DNA of 64,000 bases from Candidatus Flexifilum breve (GTDB lineage: Bacteria; Chloroflexota; Anaerolineae; Aggregatilineales; Phototrophicaceae): positions 124,001-188,000 of the forward strand of contig JADKGC010000011.1 of the NCBI GenBank assembly GCA_016717205.1. The letters run 5' to 3'. The stretch's first letter is position 1. Each line of letters opens with the position of its first letter. The position numbers and the translations under genes are program-made. Below are positions 33,809 to 42,081 of this stretch, piece after piece. The notes under the pieces are model-generated. The model had not been told where the DNA came from. It saw only the letters and a program-made list of their open reading frames with translations, and did no database searches.

Positions 33809-35746
33809 ATGAGCAACCGCGACCAGAACGACTTTGACGATTTCGAGAATGATCCTTTTAATTTTGGGGATGAACCAGAAGACGACCTTGGCGCCGATTT
33901 TTTTGACGACGATGCGGTCGCCAACGTTGGGGATGATCTCGACGACGACATGCCCGTCATCGAGGAGCAGGAAGAAGAACGGGGCGGCAACCGCACGTTT
34001 TTGCTCGTCGCCATCCTGCTAATCCTCGTACTGGTCGTCGGCTTGGGCGCGGTTTTGTTCCTCGCGACCCGGAATACCGGCCCGACCGAAATAGAACTCA
34101 CGACGACGGCGATTGTTGCGTACAACGAGACGCAGATGGCGTTTGGCGCGCTGACGGCGACGGCGGGGGCAGAACAGCTCGCGCTGACGCAGACTGCCGC
34201 CGCGTGGACGGATACGCCGACGCCGACCTTCACGGCCAGCCCGACGGAAGTGCGCCCGACGATCACGCCGACGCCTTCCGCGACGCCGAACCTCGATCTT
34301 ACGGTGCAGGCCATGCTCGACTTAACCGCCGCCGCCCAACCGACCGCCGTGCCGACCGAACCGCCGACGGATGTGCCGTCAGTTCCGGCGCAGAACGCCG
34401 AACTCAACGTCGGCGACGCCTTCGCGACGCAGGTCGCGTTTGCGACGGCGCAGGGCGCGTTCAACCAGAGCCTGTACAGCACGCAGGTCGCCATCGCGAC
34501 CCAGTTCTCCGGGACGGGCGGTCTTGATCCGACCTCGGAAGCGGCGTTAGCGGCAGGCTTGAGCGCGACGCAGTCCGCGTTGGATGCGCAGGTGGCCGCG
34601 GTGCAGCAGGCGATTGATGTGGTCGACCGCGCGCTGCAAACTGCCGCCGTGACCGATCCGTTCATCGCGACGCAGCTCTCGGTGCTTGTCCCCATCGGGC
34701 AGGCGACGCAGACGGCGCTGGCGAATCAGGGCAATCTGGCGACGCAGGTGGCCGGACAGACCCGCGAAGCCATTGCGACGGAAATCTTCAACGCCACCGC
34801 GCAGGCGGGCGGCACGACCTCGATTCAAAATCGACTGCGCGTGATTCGCACCGCGCCGTTGAACGCGAAAGCCATGTTCCTGCCCGGTTACGCCGCGCAG
34901 GTCGCGACGCTCGAACCGACGGTGGCCTTCTTTGGCACGCTGGCGGCGCAGGCGACGCAAGCCGCAGGCTCCTCGCAGAGTCAGCTGGGCACGGCGCAGG
35001 CGCAGGGCGGCGACACCACGGCGGCTTCGCTGCTGGCGACGCAGGCCGCGCTCTCGTTCCAGTTCCGCCTCGCGACCATCGAAGCGCAGATCACCCAGTC
35101 GGGGCTGGCGACGGCCACCGCGCAGGGCACGGATGTGAGCATCGACGCACAGGTGGCCACGCAGAGCGGCGAACAGACGCAGGCGGCTTTTGCGGCGCTG
35201 GTCGCGCAGGCGACGGCGGCGGTCAGCGGCGTTGAGCCGACCCCAACGATTGAAGGCGTCGACGACAGCATCGCGACGCTGGTGGCCGCGGCCACCCAGC
35301 AGGCGCTCTCGACCCCGCCAGCGGTCGCGACCCAGTCGGCGCTGGCGACGCAGTTCGCGCTCTCGACCCGCCAAGCACTCATCGACCGGCTGCAAGGTAC
35401 GGTGATCGTGGACGTTACCCCGACCATCGATCCGCTGGCGGCGGTCAACCAGACGGCGACCGCGATTGCGGGGGCGTTCCTCACGGCGACGGCGCAAGCT
35501 GCTCAAGCGCAGGCAGGTACGCCGACTGCGGAAGGCGCGCTGGTCACGCCGACGCAGGGCTTCCTCCCGACGACCGTTCCGACGGCGCTGCCGGATACCG
35601 GGCTGTTCGACGAGATCGCCGGCGGCGGACGCGATGGCGTGGGCGCGCTGGCGCTGGTGGTGATCGGTCTGGTCGGCGTGATCGTCGTCTCGCGGCGCGT
35701 GCGCACGAACCTCAACCGTTCGAACGATACGTCCGATCAAGCGTAA
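33809..35746 (+). CDS. Ala/Thr/Gln-rich surface protein with LPxTG-like C-terminal signal
   Basis: 645 residues. Residues 1-60 are highly acidic and cytoplasmic (DDFENDPFNFGDEPEDD...), followed by a membrane helix (FLLVAILLILVLVVGLGAVLFLA). A long Ala/Thr/Gln-rich extracytoplasmic stretch (ATQ-type repeats, about 90-580) matches the stalk of the VWA protein at 10315. At 594-598 lies LPDTG, then a hydrophobic helix (VGALALVVIGLVGVIVV) and SRRVRTN: the layout of a sortase signal, although no sortase is in the window. Last gene of the operon, 40 nt after the 354-residue protein and followed by a strong terminator. Confidence 0.75.
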   Translation: MSNRDQNDFDDFENDPFNFGDEPEDDLGADFFDDDAVANVGDDLDDDMPVIEEQEEERGGNRTFLLVAILLILVLVVGLGAVLFLATRNTGPTEIELTTTAIVAYNETQMAFGALTATAGAEQLALTQTAAAWTDTPTPTFTASPTEVRPTITPTPSATPNLDLTVQAMLDLTAAAQPTAVPTEPPTDVPSVPAQNAELNVGDAFATQVAFATAQGAFNQSLYSTQVAIATQFSGTGGLDPTSEAALAAGLSATQSALDAQVAAVQQAIDVVDRALQTAAVTDPFIATQLSVLVPIGQATQTALANQGNLATQVAGQTREAIATEIFNATAQAGGTTSIQNRLRVIRTAPLNAKAMFLPGYAAQVATLEPTVAFFGTLAAQATQAAGSSQSQLGTAQAQGGDTTAASLLATQAALSFQFRLATIEAQITQSGLATATAQGTDVSIDAQVATQSGEQTQAAFAALVAQATAAVSGVEPTPTIEGVDDSIATLVAAATQQALSTPPAVATQSALATQFALSTRQALIDRLQGTVIVDVTPTIDPLAAVNQTATAIAGAFLTATAQAAQAQAGTPTAEGALVTPTQGFLPTTVPTALPDTGLFDEIAGGGRDGVGALALVVIGLVGVIVVSRRVRTNLNRSNDTSDQA

Positions 35747-35773
35747 ACCCGAACAGGATTGCAGTAAAACCAA

Positions 35774-35800
35774 CCCCCGCTCAATCGAGCGGGGGTTTTT
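35774..35800. terminator. Rho-independent terminator ending the envelope operon
   Basis: CCCCCGCTC AATC GAGCGGGGG TTTTT: a 9-bp perfect stem, 4-nt loop and T5, 28 nt after the last operon stop. The convergent phosphoglycerate mutase gene ends 25 nt beyond, and the hairpin may serve both strands. Confidence 0.9.
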
Positions 35801-35824
35801 GTTGTGCTGTCCAGAGCTGCTGAC

Positions 35825-36463
35825 CTACTCGTTGGCGTTGAGAATCTCCAGATACCCACGTTCGAGGACATTGCCCTGTGCATCGATGCGGTAGCGCATG
35901 GGCGCGCCGGTCGGGATATTCAGGTCAGGGATGGCCTGTGTGGAGATGTTGTCGAGCGTCATTACCAGCGCGCGCAGACTGTTGCCATGCGCCGCGACCA
36001 GCACGCGCTTGCCCTGCTTGACCAGCGGTTCGATCTCCGCGCGGTAGTAGGGCAGTACGCGGTCACGGGTGTCTTTGAGACTTTCGCCATTGGGCGGCTG
36101 CGTGTCGAAGGAGCGCCGCCAGATATGCACCTGTTCTTTGCCAAATTTGATGGCGGTTTCGTCCTTGTTCAAGCCTTGCAGATCGCCGTAGTGTCGCTCG
36201 TTGAGCGCCTGATCGCGGGCAATTGGGATATCCGTCTGGCCGATCACCTCGAGGATGATCCGCAGCGTTTCTTGCGCGCGCGTCAACGCCGAGGTGAACG
36301 CAAAGTCGAACTGCTGCCCTTTGAGCAGTTCGCCCGCCTTGCGCGCTTCGGCTTCACCTACCGCGCTCAAGGGTACGTCGACCCACCCCGTAAAGCGATT
36401 TTCGAGATTCCACTGTGACTGTCCGTGCCGCACCAGAACGAGCGTGCCGACCAGGTTCTCCAT
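35825..36463 (-). CDS. gpmA: Phosphoglycerate mutase, 2,3-bisphosphoglycerate-dependent type
   Basis: 212 residues from ATG 36463 with GGAGGC just upstream (longer frames start in another gene's vicinity and lack an RBS). LVLVRHGQSQWNLENRFTGWVDVPLS carries the RHG phosphohistidine, ALNERHYGDLQGLNK is the conserved proton-donor segment, and AAHGNSLRALV supplies the second His. It interconverts 3- and 2-phosphoglycerate in glycolysis. Slightly shorter than the common 228-250 residues because the C-terminal tail is trimmed. Confidence 0.92.
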   Translation of the reverse strand: MENLVGTLVLVRHGQSQWNLENRFTGWVDVPLSAVGEAEARKAGELLKGQQFDFAFTSALTRAQETLRIILEVIGQTDIPIARDQALNERHYGDLQGLNKDETAIKFGKEQVHIWRRSFDTQPPNGESLKDTRDRVLPYYRAEIEPLVKQGKRVLVAAHGNSLRALVMTLDNISTQAIPDLNIPTGAPMRYRIDAQGNVLERGYLEILNANE

Positions 36464-36530
36464 GCCGCCTCCATTCATAAAAGGTGTAATGGACATTGTA
36501 ACCGGAAATTCGGTTTTCTGAGCAGGCTGG

Positions 36531-37565
36531 TCACCCGCCGCCGATGGTCGCCAGCGCCGGCAGGTGATCGGAGCCGACGTAGGGGCCATAGCTGGCCGTC
36601 AGCGCGACCAGATCCGGCGTGTGCCAAATGTAGTCGATGCGCATAGTGGGGGGCAGTCCCGGCGGCAAGCCGAACGCCTCCCACGCTGGGAAGCTGAAGC
36701 CAAAACCGGTCGAGGTTTCGCGGTAGCTGTCGCGGAGCACGCTGGCAAGCTGCCAGTAATCGCTCGACTGCTCGACGAGATTCATGTCACCGGCCACGAT
36801 GACCGGGTTGGGCGACGCCGCGACATAATCGACGATGGCCGCGACTTCCGCCGAGCGCGTGACGTCACTGTAACCCCACAGCATATCCCACGCGCTGTTG
36901 ACCAAGCGGATGCGCGTATCCGGCAGCAGCACGCGCCCGCGCACCCCAGTTGGCGCGTCGAGACTCGTGCCGATCACCGTGACGGGCTGGTCGCCGACGT
37001 GCACGGTGATGCGCGGGTAATGCGGATAGCCCGCCTCGTCCTCGCCCCACCCTTGCGGGTCGCTGAGGGGATAACGCGACAGGATGGCCACTCCATTGCG
37101 GCGATCCTGCCCGATACTGTGCGGGTACAGGTCGGACATGCGCGGGAGGGTGCGGTCGGGGGCGCGGTCGATTTCCGCCAGCACGACGACATCGGCGTCC
37201 ATGGTGCGCAGCCACGCTTCGATGCGGTGCATGGGTTGGTGGCGCGACGACACATTGAACGCGATCACCTTGAGCGACCACGCGGGTTCGGCGGTGACGG
37301 CAGCGCGCGGCACGAAATAGCTCGCATACAGGAGGGCCGCGGCGACCATGACCGGGAGCAGCAGCAGCGCCGACCGTTTGGCGCGAATCAGCAGCGCGCC
37401 GGGGAACATGAGGAAGGCGGGCAGGAGGAGGAACGGCGTAAAGTTGACGAGCATCGCCACCCACCACTGCCGCTCGCCGAGGAATGTCCACGCCGCGCCA
37501 AACGCGATCATGCCGAGGACGTACAGCAGCGTGAGCAGAAAAAAGAGCATGCGGAGCAGCGTCAT
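36531..37565 (-). CDS. Membrane-anchored endonuclease/exonuclease/phosphatase-family protein (VanJ-like)
   Basis: 344 residues from ATG 37565. Three N-terminal membrane helices (LLRMLFFLLTLLYVLGMIAFG, WWVAMLVNFTPFLLLPAFLMF, ALLLLPVMVAAALLYASYFV) precede an EEP catalytic domain: KVIAFNVSSRH, VVVLAEID, VIVAGDMNLVEQSSD and TMRIDYIWHT...YVGSDHLPALATI, with the metal-binding Glu, the GDxN and SDHxP motifs intact. VanJ-type homologues dephosphorylate undecaprenyl pyrophosphate, which would suit the adjacent glycan locus; this is inference. Confidence 0.85.
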   Translation of the reverse strand: MTLLRMLFFLLTLLYVLGMIAFGAAWTFLGERQWWVAMLVNFTPFLLLPAFLMFPGALLIRAKRSALLLLPVMVAAALLYASYFVPRAAVTAEPAWSLKVIAFNVSSRHQPMHRIEAWLRTMDADVVVLAEIDRAPDRTLPRMSDLYPHSIGQDRRNGVAILSRYPLSDPQGWGEDEAGYPHYPRITVHVGDQPVTVIGTSLDAPTGVRGRVLLPDTRIRLVNSAWDMLWGYSDVTRSAEVAAIVDYVAASPNPVIVAGDMNLVEQSSDYWQLASVLRDSYRETSTGFGFSFPAWEAFGLPPGLPPTMRIDYIWHTPDLVALTASYGPYVGSDHLPALATIGGG

Positions 37566-37617
37566 CGCACTCAGCGACCGCTGACCCGCACTCCGGTGTT
37601 CGCTTTCAATGGGATAG

Positions 37618-39150
37618 TTACGATTCGAGGTCGAAGAGATAAACGGTTGTGCCAACGAAATCCTGCGCTTCGACTAACGGATACTGGTCTGGCAGATCAG
37701 ATAACGTCAGCCGCTCACCTTCCGGGTTCGACGCATACACGACCAACCACAGCCGATCGCTCTGGCGGCCGCACGTGCTGATTTGCTCGCCGAGCGCCGC
37801 GCTGTCGCCGCGCACGTCGACAAAGCAGTCGGACGTCATGGCCGGATAATACCACGAAAAACTGTCGCGGATGTTAAAGGCGTCGCCGGGGAAGATGCCG
37901 TACGAGAGCGCCAGGGCATCGCCGGGCTGAATGCGCTCGTCGATGAACGCGGCGGTTTCGCGCCACTGCTCTTTGAGATCCTGCGTGTAGTACGTCCACA
38001 GTACGCCGGTGATCAGGATGAGCAGCACGACGACCGACAGCGCCACCGGAACAACGCGCCGCAGCGTCCACATCGCCAGCGCGATCAGCAGATACCACGC
38101 GGGCGCGGCGGTGATCACGAAGCGATCCAGATACATGGGCGCGAAGACGTGCGAGAGCAGAAACGTGATGCCAATCGGGCAGATCAGCCACAGAATGACG
38201 AACGTCAGGCGGGAGTCGAACAGCCCGCGGACGCTGCTCACCGTCGCGCGGACATCATCACGCCACGCGCCGCCGCGGGTGAGCGTGTAGGCGAGCAGCC
38301 CGACCACCAGTACCGCCGCGCCGACGCCGATCACCGACCATGACAGGTAGCTGCGCTGAATGAACATAAAGTTGATGAGGGTGCGCAGCGGTGCGTAGAT
38401 CGGGGGCACAGGCAGCCAGTCGACGACAGGCGTGCCGCCACCGACCGTGTTTTCCGGAATTACCGTACTGACCGTGGCGAACGTCGAGAGGATGCGCGGC
38501 AGCACCGCGATGATAATCAGCACCTGCGAGGCGACCCACAGCCAGCGTTTGGACGCCTGCGCCTGCCACCGCGTCAAAAAGTGCAGCCCCAAACCGACGT
38601 AGAAGAAGATCGCGTAGGTATGCACGTAGGCGGCGAGCGCCGAAAACACCGTGTAGGCGATGAGATCAATCGCGTGGCCGTGCTTGAGCCACAGCAGATA
38701 GAACAGCACCGCGAACAGCACCACCAGTTCGAACACGGCGTAATAGCGATATTCCTGCGAGTACCAGACCTGAAAGGCTGAGACCGCCATCACGAGTGCC
38801 GCCAGCAAGCCGACCTCGCGGCGGTAGAGTTCGCGCCCGATCAGGTACATCACGCCAATCGCGGCGACCCCGGCCAGCGCAGAGAGCGAACGTGTCGCCG
38901 CCTCGCTGGTGCCGAACAACTGCGACCACGCATAGCCGAGCAGCACGTAGACCGGGGGGCGATCCGTCCCGGTGATCTCCTGCAGCACGGTGTCGAACCC
39001 GTTTCCGGTCAGGCGCACCATGATGATCTCGTCGAGCCAGTAGCTTTCCCCGCCGATGTCGGCGAAGCGCAAGAGCGCCGCCAGCGCCAGAATCGCGATC
39101 AGCGCGATGGCGATCAGCGTGCCCTCGCGCTTAGACAGGGATACGCGCAT
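37618..39150 (-). CDS. GT-C (GT39/ArnT-like) membrane glycosyltransferase
   Basis: 510 residues with about eleven membrane helices. FADIGGESYWLDEIIMVRLTG in the first outer loop carries the Asp/Glu expected for GT-C catalysis, and GTDRPPVYVLLGYAW is the conserved R-P-P-x-Y segment of GT39/DUF2723 relatives. VWYSQEYRYYAVF is also typical (QEARMYAL motif). It transfers a sugar from a polyprenyl-phosphate donor to an acceptor outside the membrane. It overlaps the upstream GT gene by 20 nt, so they are cotranscribed in the glycan locus. Confidence 0.85.
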   Translation of the reverse strand: MRVSLSKREGTLIAIALIAILALAALLRFADIGGESYWLDEIIMVRLTGNGFDTVLQEITGTDRPPVYVLLGYAWSQLFGTSEAATRSLSALAGVAAIGVMYLIGRELYRREVGLLAALVMAVSAFQVWYSQEYRYYAVFELVVLFAVLFYLLWLKHGHAIDLIAYTVFSALAAYVHTYAIFFYVGLGLHFLTRWQAQASKRWLWVASQVLIIIAVLPRILSTFATVSTVIPENTVGGGTPVVDWLPVPPIYAPLRTLINFMFIQRSYLSWSVIGVGAAVLVVGLLAYTLTRGGAWRDDVRATVSSVRGLFDSRLTFVILWLICPIGITFLLSHVFAPMYLDRFVITAAPAWYLLIALAMWTLRRVVPVALSVVVLLILITGVLWTYYTQDLKEQWRETAAFIDERIQPGDALALSYGIFPGDAFNIRDSFSWYYPAMTSDCFVDVRGDSAALGEQISTCGRQSDRLWLVVYASNPEGERLTLSDLPDQYPLVEAQDFVGTTVYLFDLES

Positions 39151-40033
39151 GGTTGCTCTCCTGGCGGCGTTCCTGGCGGCGCTGGCGGAAGTAGGCGCGG
39201 ATCTGGTCTTCGTTCATATGCTGCCAGTAACGCGTCGAGTGCACGATTTTGGCGTTGACCTTGACGAGGTCGTCGGGCGAGCAGGGCAGCCCCTTCCATA
39301 CCACCGCCAGCGGCTGTTCGGGGATGTGGAAGCGGGCGACCTTCAGCCCGACGGCGTAGCACAGCAGCCCCCACAGGTGATCTTCCTGCAGCATGGTGCG
39401 GCGCAGTTCTTCGCGCAGCAGCATGTCGTGTTTGACGAGGCGCTCGATGAATTCCGGGTGATAGATCGCCGTGCCGCCAAGCACATGCTCGCCGATGATG
39501 TAGCCATTGGCTTCGGCCTGCTGCATGTACAGGCGCATGGTGGTACAGCGCTCACGGTCGCGCAGCCAGCCGTACATGCTCACTTCGCGGCCAATCGTCT
39601 GCGCTGGGTACTTGATGCCGTCGCCGTCGTACAGGCGGTGCCCAATTTCGCCGACGCCGGGATGCCCGTCGAAGAAGCGAATCGCGTCGTCTTCGATCCC
39701 CGGCCCGGTCATCAGGGCGTCGGTGTCCATCTTCATCAGCACCTGATACTGATACGTCGAATGGACGTGCAGCAGTGCCAGCGACAGCGACTTGTACAGC
39801 CCGCCGAACAGCCCGTAGTTGAGCGGCGCGCGCACCACGTCGAGGCGCGGAAACTCCTTGAGCAGCCGGTCGCCGAGATGCATGGGCGCGGAATTGTCCT
39901 GAATCACGATCTTATGATTGGGCGTGGCATAGTGCTGGATGCTCTCAATCGTATCCACCATATGCTCATAGCGATTCTTCGAGCTCAACGCCCCCACCGG
40001 GATGACGACAACCAGTTTCACCTGTTGTTTCAT
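39131..40033 (-). CDS. GT-A fold glycosyltransferase-like protein
   Basis: 300 residues from ATG 40033, preceded by AAAGGGGGAAA. KLVVVIPVGALSSKNRYEHMVDTIESIQHYATPNHKIVIQDNS is a GT2-like nucleotide-binding start, and YQVLMKMDTDALMTGPGIEDDAI contains a DxD-type metal motif (DTD). Later LGGTAIYHPEFIERL and EDHLWGLLCYAVGLKV correspond to the acceptor side with an ED dipeptide. Donor and acceptor unknown; part of the minus-strand arm of the glycan locus. Confidence 0.75.
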   Translation of the reverse strand: MKQQVKLVVVIPVGALSSKNRYEHMVDTIESIQHYATPNHKIVIQDNSAPMHLGDRLLKEFPRLDVVRAPLNYGLFGGLYKSLSLALLHVHSTYQYQVLMKMDTDALMTGPGIEDDAIRFFDGHPGVGEIGHRLYDGDGIKYPAQTIGREVSMYGWLRDRERCTTMRLYMQQAEANGYIIGEHVLGGTAIYHPEFIERLVKHDMLLREELRRTMLQEDHLWGLLCYAVGLKVARFHIPEQPLAVVWKGLPCSPDDLVKVNAKIVHSTRYWQHMNEDQIRAYFRQRRQERRQESNHARIPV

Positions 40034-40046
40034 TCGTTTCCCCCTT

Positions 40047-40748
40047 TTACTGCACACCGATGCGCGCCCGGAATGTGACTTGAATCTGAACGGTGATCAC
40101 CAACTGCCCCGCGCCCGCCAGCAGCGTGCTGGAGGGTTCGGTGATGATGCCGCGCGTGATCTCGATTTCTTCTACGTTGAGCGGTTCGCCCACGATCAAG
40201 CCGAGGCCGGCCGCGAGTTCCCCGGCGCGCTCGTATGCGCTGGTGATCGCTGTAGTGCGCGCGCTCGTCTCCAACGCCCGCAAATCGGTCATGCCGAACG
40301 CGAAGTCACGGATGATGTTCGCGCCCGCGCGCACCGCCTCGCTGATGATGGTACGCGCCTGACTCACATCGCGGATGATGACCTGCTGGGTATTCGACAC
40401 ACGGTAGACCAACTGCCCGGTGAGCGCGCCGGTGCGCGTGTCGACCAGATCCTGTGGTGTGACATCCACGCCGATGATCTGAATGTCGGCGGCATCGACG
40501 CCGATGCCCGTGAGCGCTTCCGCGATCAGGTTCATGCGGCTTTCGACGTCGAGGATCGCCTGCGCCAGATCCGTGTTGAGCACTTCCACGCCGAGATTCA
40601 CCGAGGCGAGATCCGGCGTCGCACTGACCTGCCCCTCGCCGACGACGGTGATGCTGTTCTCGGGTTCCTGCTGCGCCTGCGCCGGAGTCGGCGCGAAGCT
40701 GATGACCAGCAGGAACAGCACGGCGACGTTCACGAGAACGCGTTTCAC
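40047..40748 (-). CDS. SIMPL-domain (DUF541) secreted protein
   Basis: 233 residues from GTG 40748, chosen because it opens directly on a signal peptide (KRVLVNVAVLFLLVISFAPTPAQAQ). The longer frame to 40850 would translate an inserted palindrome. The mature part ENSITVVGEGQVSATPDLASVNLGVEV...QVIIRDVSQARTIISEAVRAGANIIRDFAFGMTD...YERAGELAAGLGLIVGEP is the SIMPL/DUF541 fold (BP26-like), a periplasmic or surface oligomeric channel-like protein of uncertain role. Confidence 0.87.
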   Translation of the reverse strand: MKRVLVNVAVLFLLVISFAPTPAQAQQEPENSITVVGEGQVSATPDLASVNLGVEVLNTDLAQAILDVESRMNLIAEALTGIGVDAADIQIIGVDVTPQDLVDTRTGALTGQLVYRVSNTQQVIIRDVSQARTIISEAVRAGANIIRDFAFGMTDLRALETSARTTAITSAYERAGELAAGLGLIVGEPLNVEEIEITRGIITEPSSTLLAGAGQLVITVQIQVTFRARIGVQ

Positions 40749-40773
40749 GGGACTGAGGCGCAGCCCAACGGTC

Positions 40774-40801
40774 GTAGGGGTAAGGCGCGCCTTGCCCCTA
40801 C
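40774..40801. repeat. 28-bp family-A palindrome upstream of the SIMPL gene
   Basis: Arms GTAGGGGTAAGGCG and CGCCTTGCCCCTAC, one mismatch. Same length and outer arms as the palindromes at 1389 and 56621 but a different core. Confidence 0.75.
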
Positions 40802-40827
40802 CCTGATCCATGTGCGGCATAAAACGG

Positions 40828-42078
40828 TTAGCGAACTTCCACGGTTGCATGGGTGATGTCCTTTTTCAACCAGTAAGAGGCGAGTCCATACGTCACGATG
40901 CCGCTGATCGCTCCGACGAGGGAGGTCAGCGCCGCCCCGGTCAAGCCGAGGGTGGGAATGAACACGAAACCGAACACGACCGATACGCCGACTACGACGA
41001 CGCGCATGATGGTTTCGAGCTGCGGCTGCCCCGCGCCCACCACCACCGCCGACATGATGCCCTGAATGCCGAACGCGATTTCGCTGAACGCCAGCATGAC
41101 GAGCACGGCGAGCGGCGCGACGTAAGCTTCCCCGAACACGTACAGGATGAACGGACGGTAGGCGACCAGCATGACGATGAGCACCAGCGCGTTGATCATC
41201 AGCGAAATCAGGATGGAGTTGCGCAGCAGCCCGCGATGCGACGCGCCCTGACCCGCTGCTACTTTCGGCAGCAGCACGGTCGTCAACCCGGTGGGGACGA
41301 AGCTCAACAGCATGGTGAGCGTCTTGGTCAGCGCGTACAGGCCAACCGCGCCGGTGCCGAGAAAGCGTTCGAGCAGCAGAATGTCGATGCCCGCGTAGAA
41401 GATGTAGGCGGCGTGCGAAACCCACACGGGCGCGCTGAATTTGAGGATGCGCCGTACATAGGCGCGGTCGGGCAGGAACCAGCGAAAGCGCACCGGGAAG
41501 GGCTGCATGAGCTGGAGCAGCCCAATCGGCAGCAGATACGACGCGCCGTAGATGATCAGCGCGGGCATGGGGCCGCGTTCGCCCAGTACCACGTACACAA
41601 TCACGATGGCGATGATCTGCACCACGTTGCTGCCCAGATAAGCCGCCATCAACCGCCACGACGCCATGAAGCCGCGCGCCAGCCCAAAATAGCTGTAGTG
41701 CAGCGTGAAGCCGAGGAACACGACCAGCACGCCGACGCTCAAGCGTCCGGCGAGCAGCAGCACGGGCACAGCGATCACCAGCGTGACGGCCACCAGCCCG
41801 ATCAGGATGATCCACGCGGTGGCGAGAAACTCGTCCAGTTCCCGCGGCTGGTCCTTGACATTGCCGACATAGCGCGCCAGCACATGCTGACCGAAGGGCA
41901 TGGTGAGCAAGGTCACCAGCCCCGCCAGCGTGAGCGAGTACTGAATAAAACCGTAATCGTCGGGCGAGAGCAGCCGCGCCAGCACCAGCGAAAAGCCGAA
42001 GCCGAGCACGCGCGCCAACGCCACGCCAACCGAAATGATAGTCGAACACTTGATGAGTTCGCGGGTTCCAGACGCCAT
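40828..42078 (-). CDS. Wzx-type polysaccharide flippase
   Basis: 416 residues with about 12-14 hydrophobic segments. STIISVGVALARVLGFGFSLVLARLLSPDDYGFIQYSLTLAGL is the typical N-terminus of MATE/MVF-superfamily O-antigen and teichoic acid translocases. It moves the lipid-linked repeat unit across the membrane. It lies 3 nt downstream of the GT4 gene, in the expected neighbourhood of Wzy and Wzz homologues. Confidence 0.85.
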   Translation of the reverse strand: MASGTRELIKCSTIISVGVALARVLGFGFSLVLARLLSPDDYGFIQYSLTLAGLVTLLTMPFGQHVLARYVGNVKDQPRELDEFLATAWIILIGLVAVTLVIAVPVLLLAGRLSVGVLVVFLGFTLHYSYFGLARGFMASWRLMAAYLGSNVVQIIAIVIVYVVLGERGPMPALIIYGASYLLPIGLLQLMQPFPVRFRWFLPDRAYVRRILKFSAPVWVSHAAYIFYAGIDILLLERFLGTGAVGLYALTKTLTMLLSFVPTGLTTVLLPKVAAGQGASHRGLLRNSILISLMINALVLIVMLVAYRPFILYVFGEAYVAPLAVLVMLAFSEIAFGIQGIMSAVVVGAGQPQLETIMRVVVVGVSVVFGFVFIPTLGLTGAALTSLVGAISGIVTYGLASYWLKKDITHATVEVR

Positions 42079-42081
42079 ACG

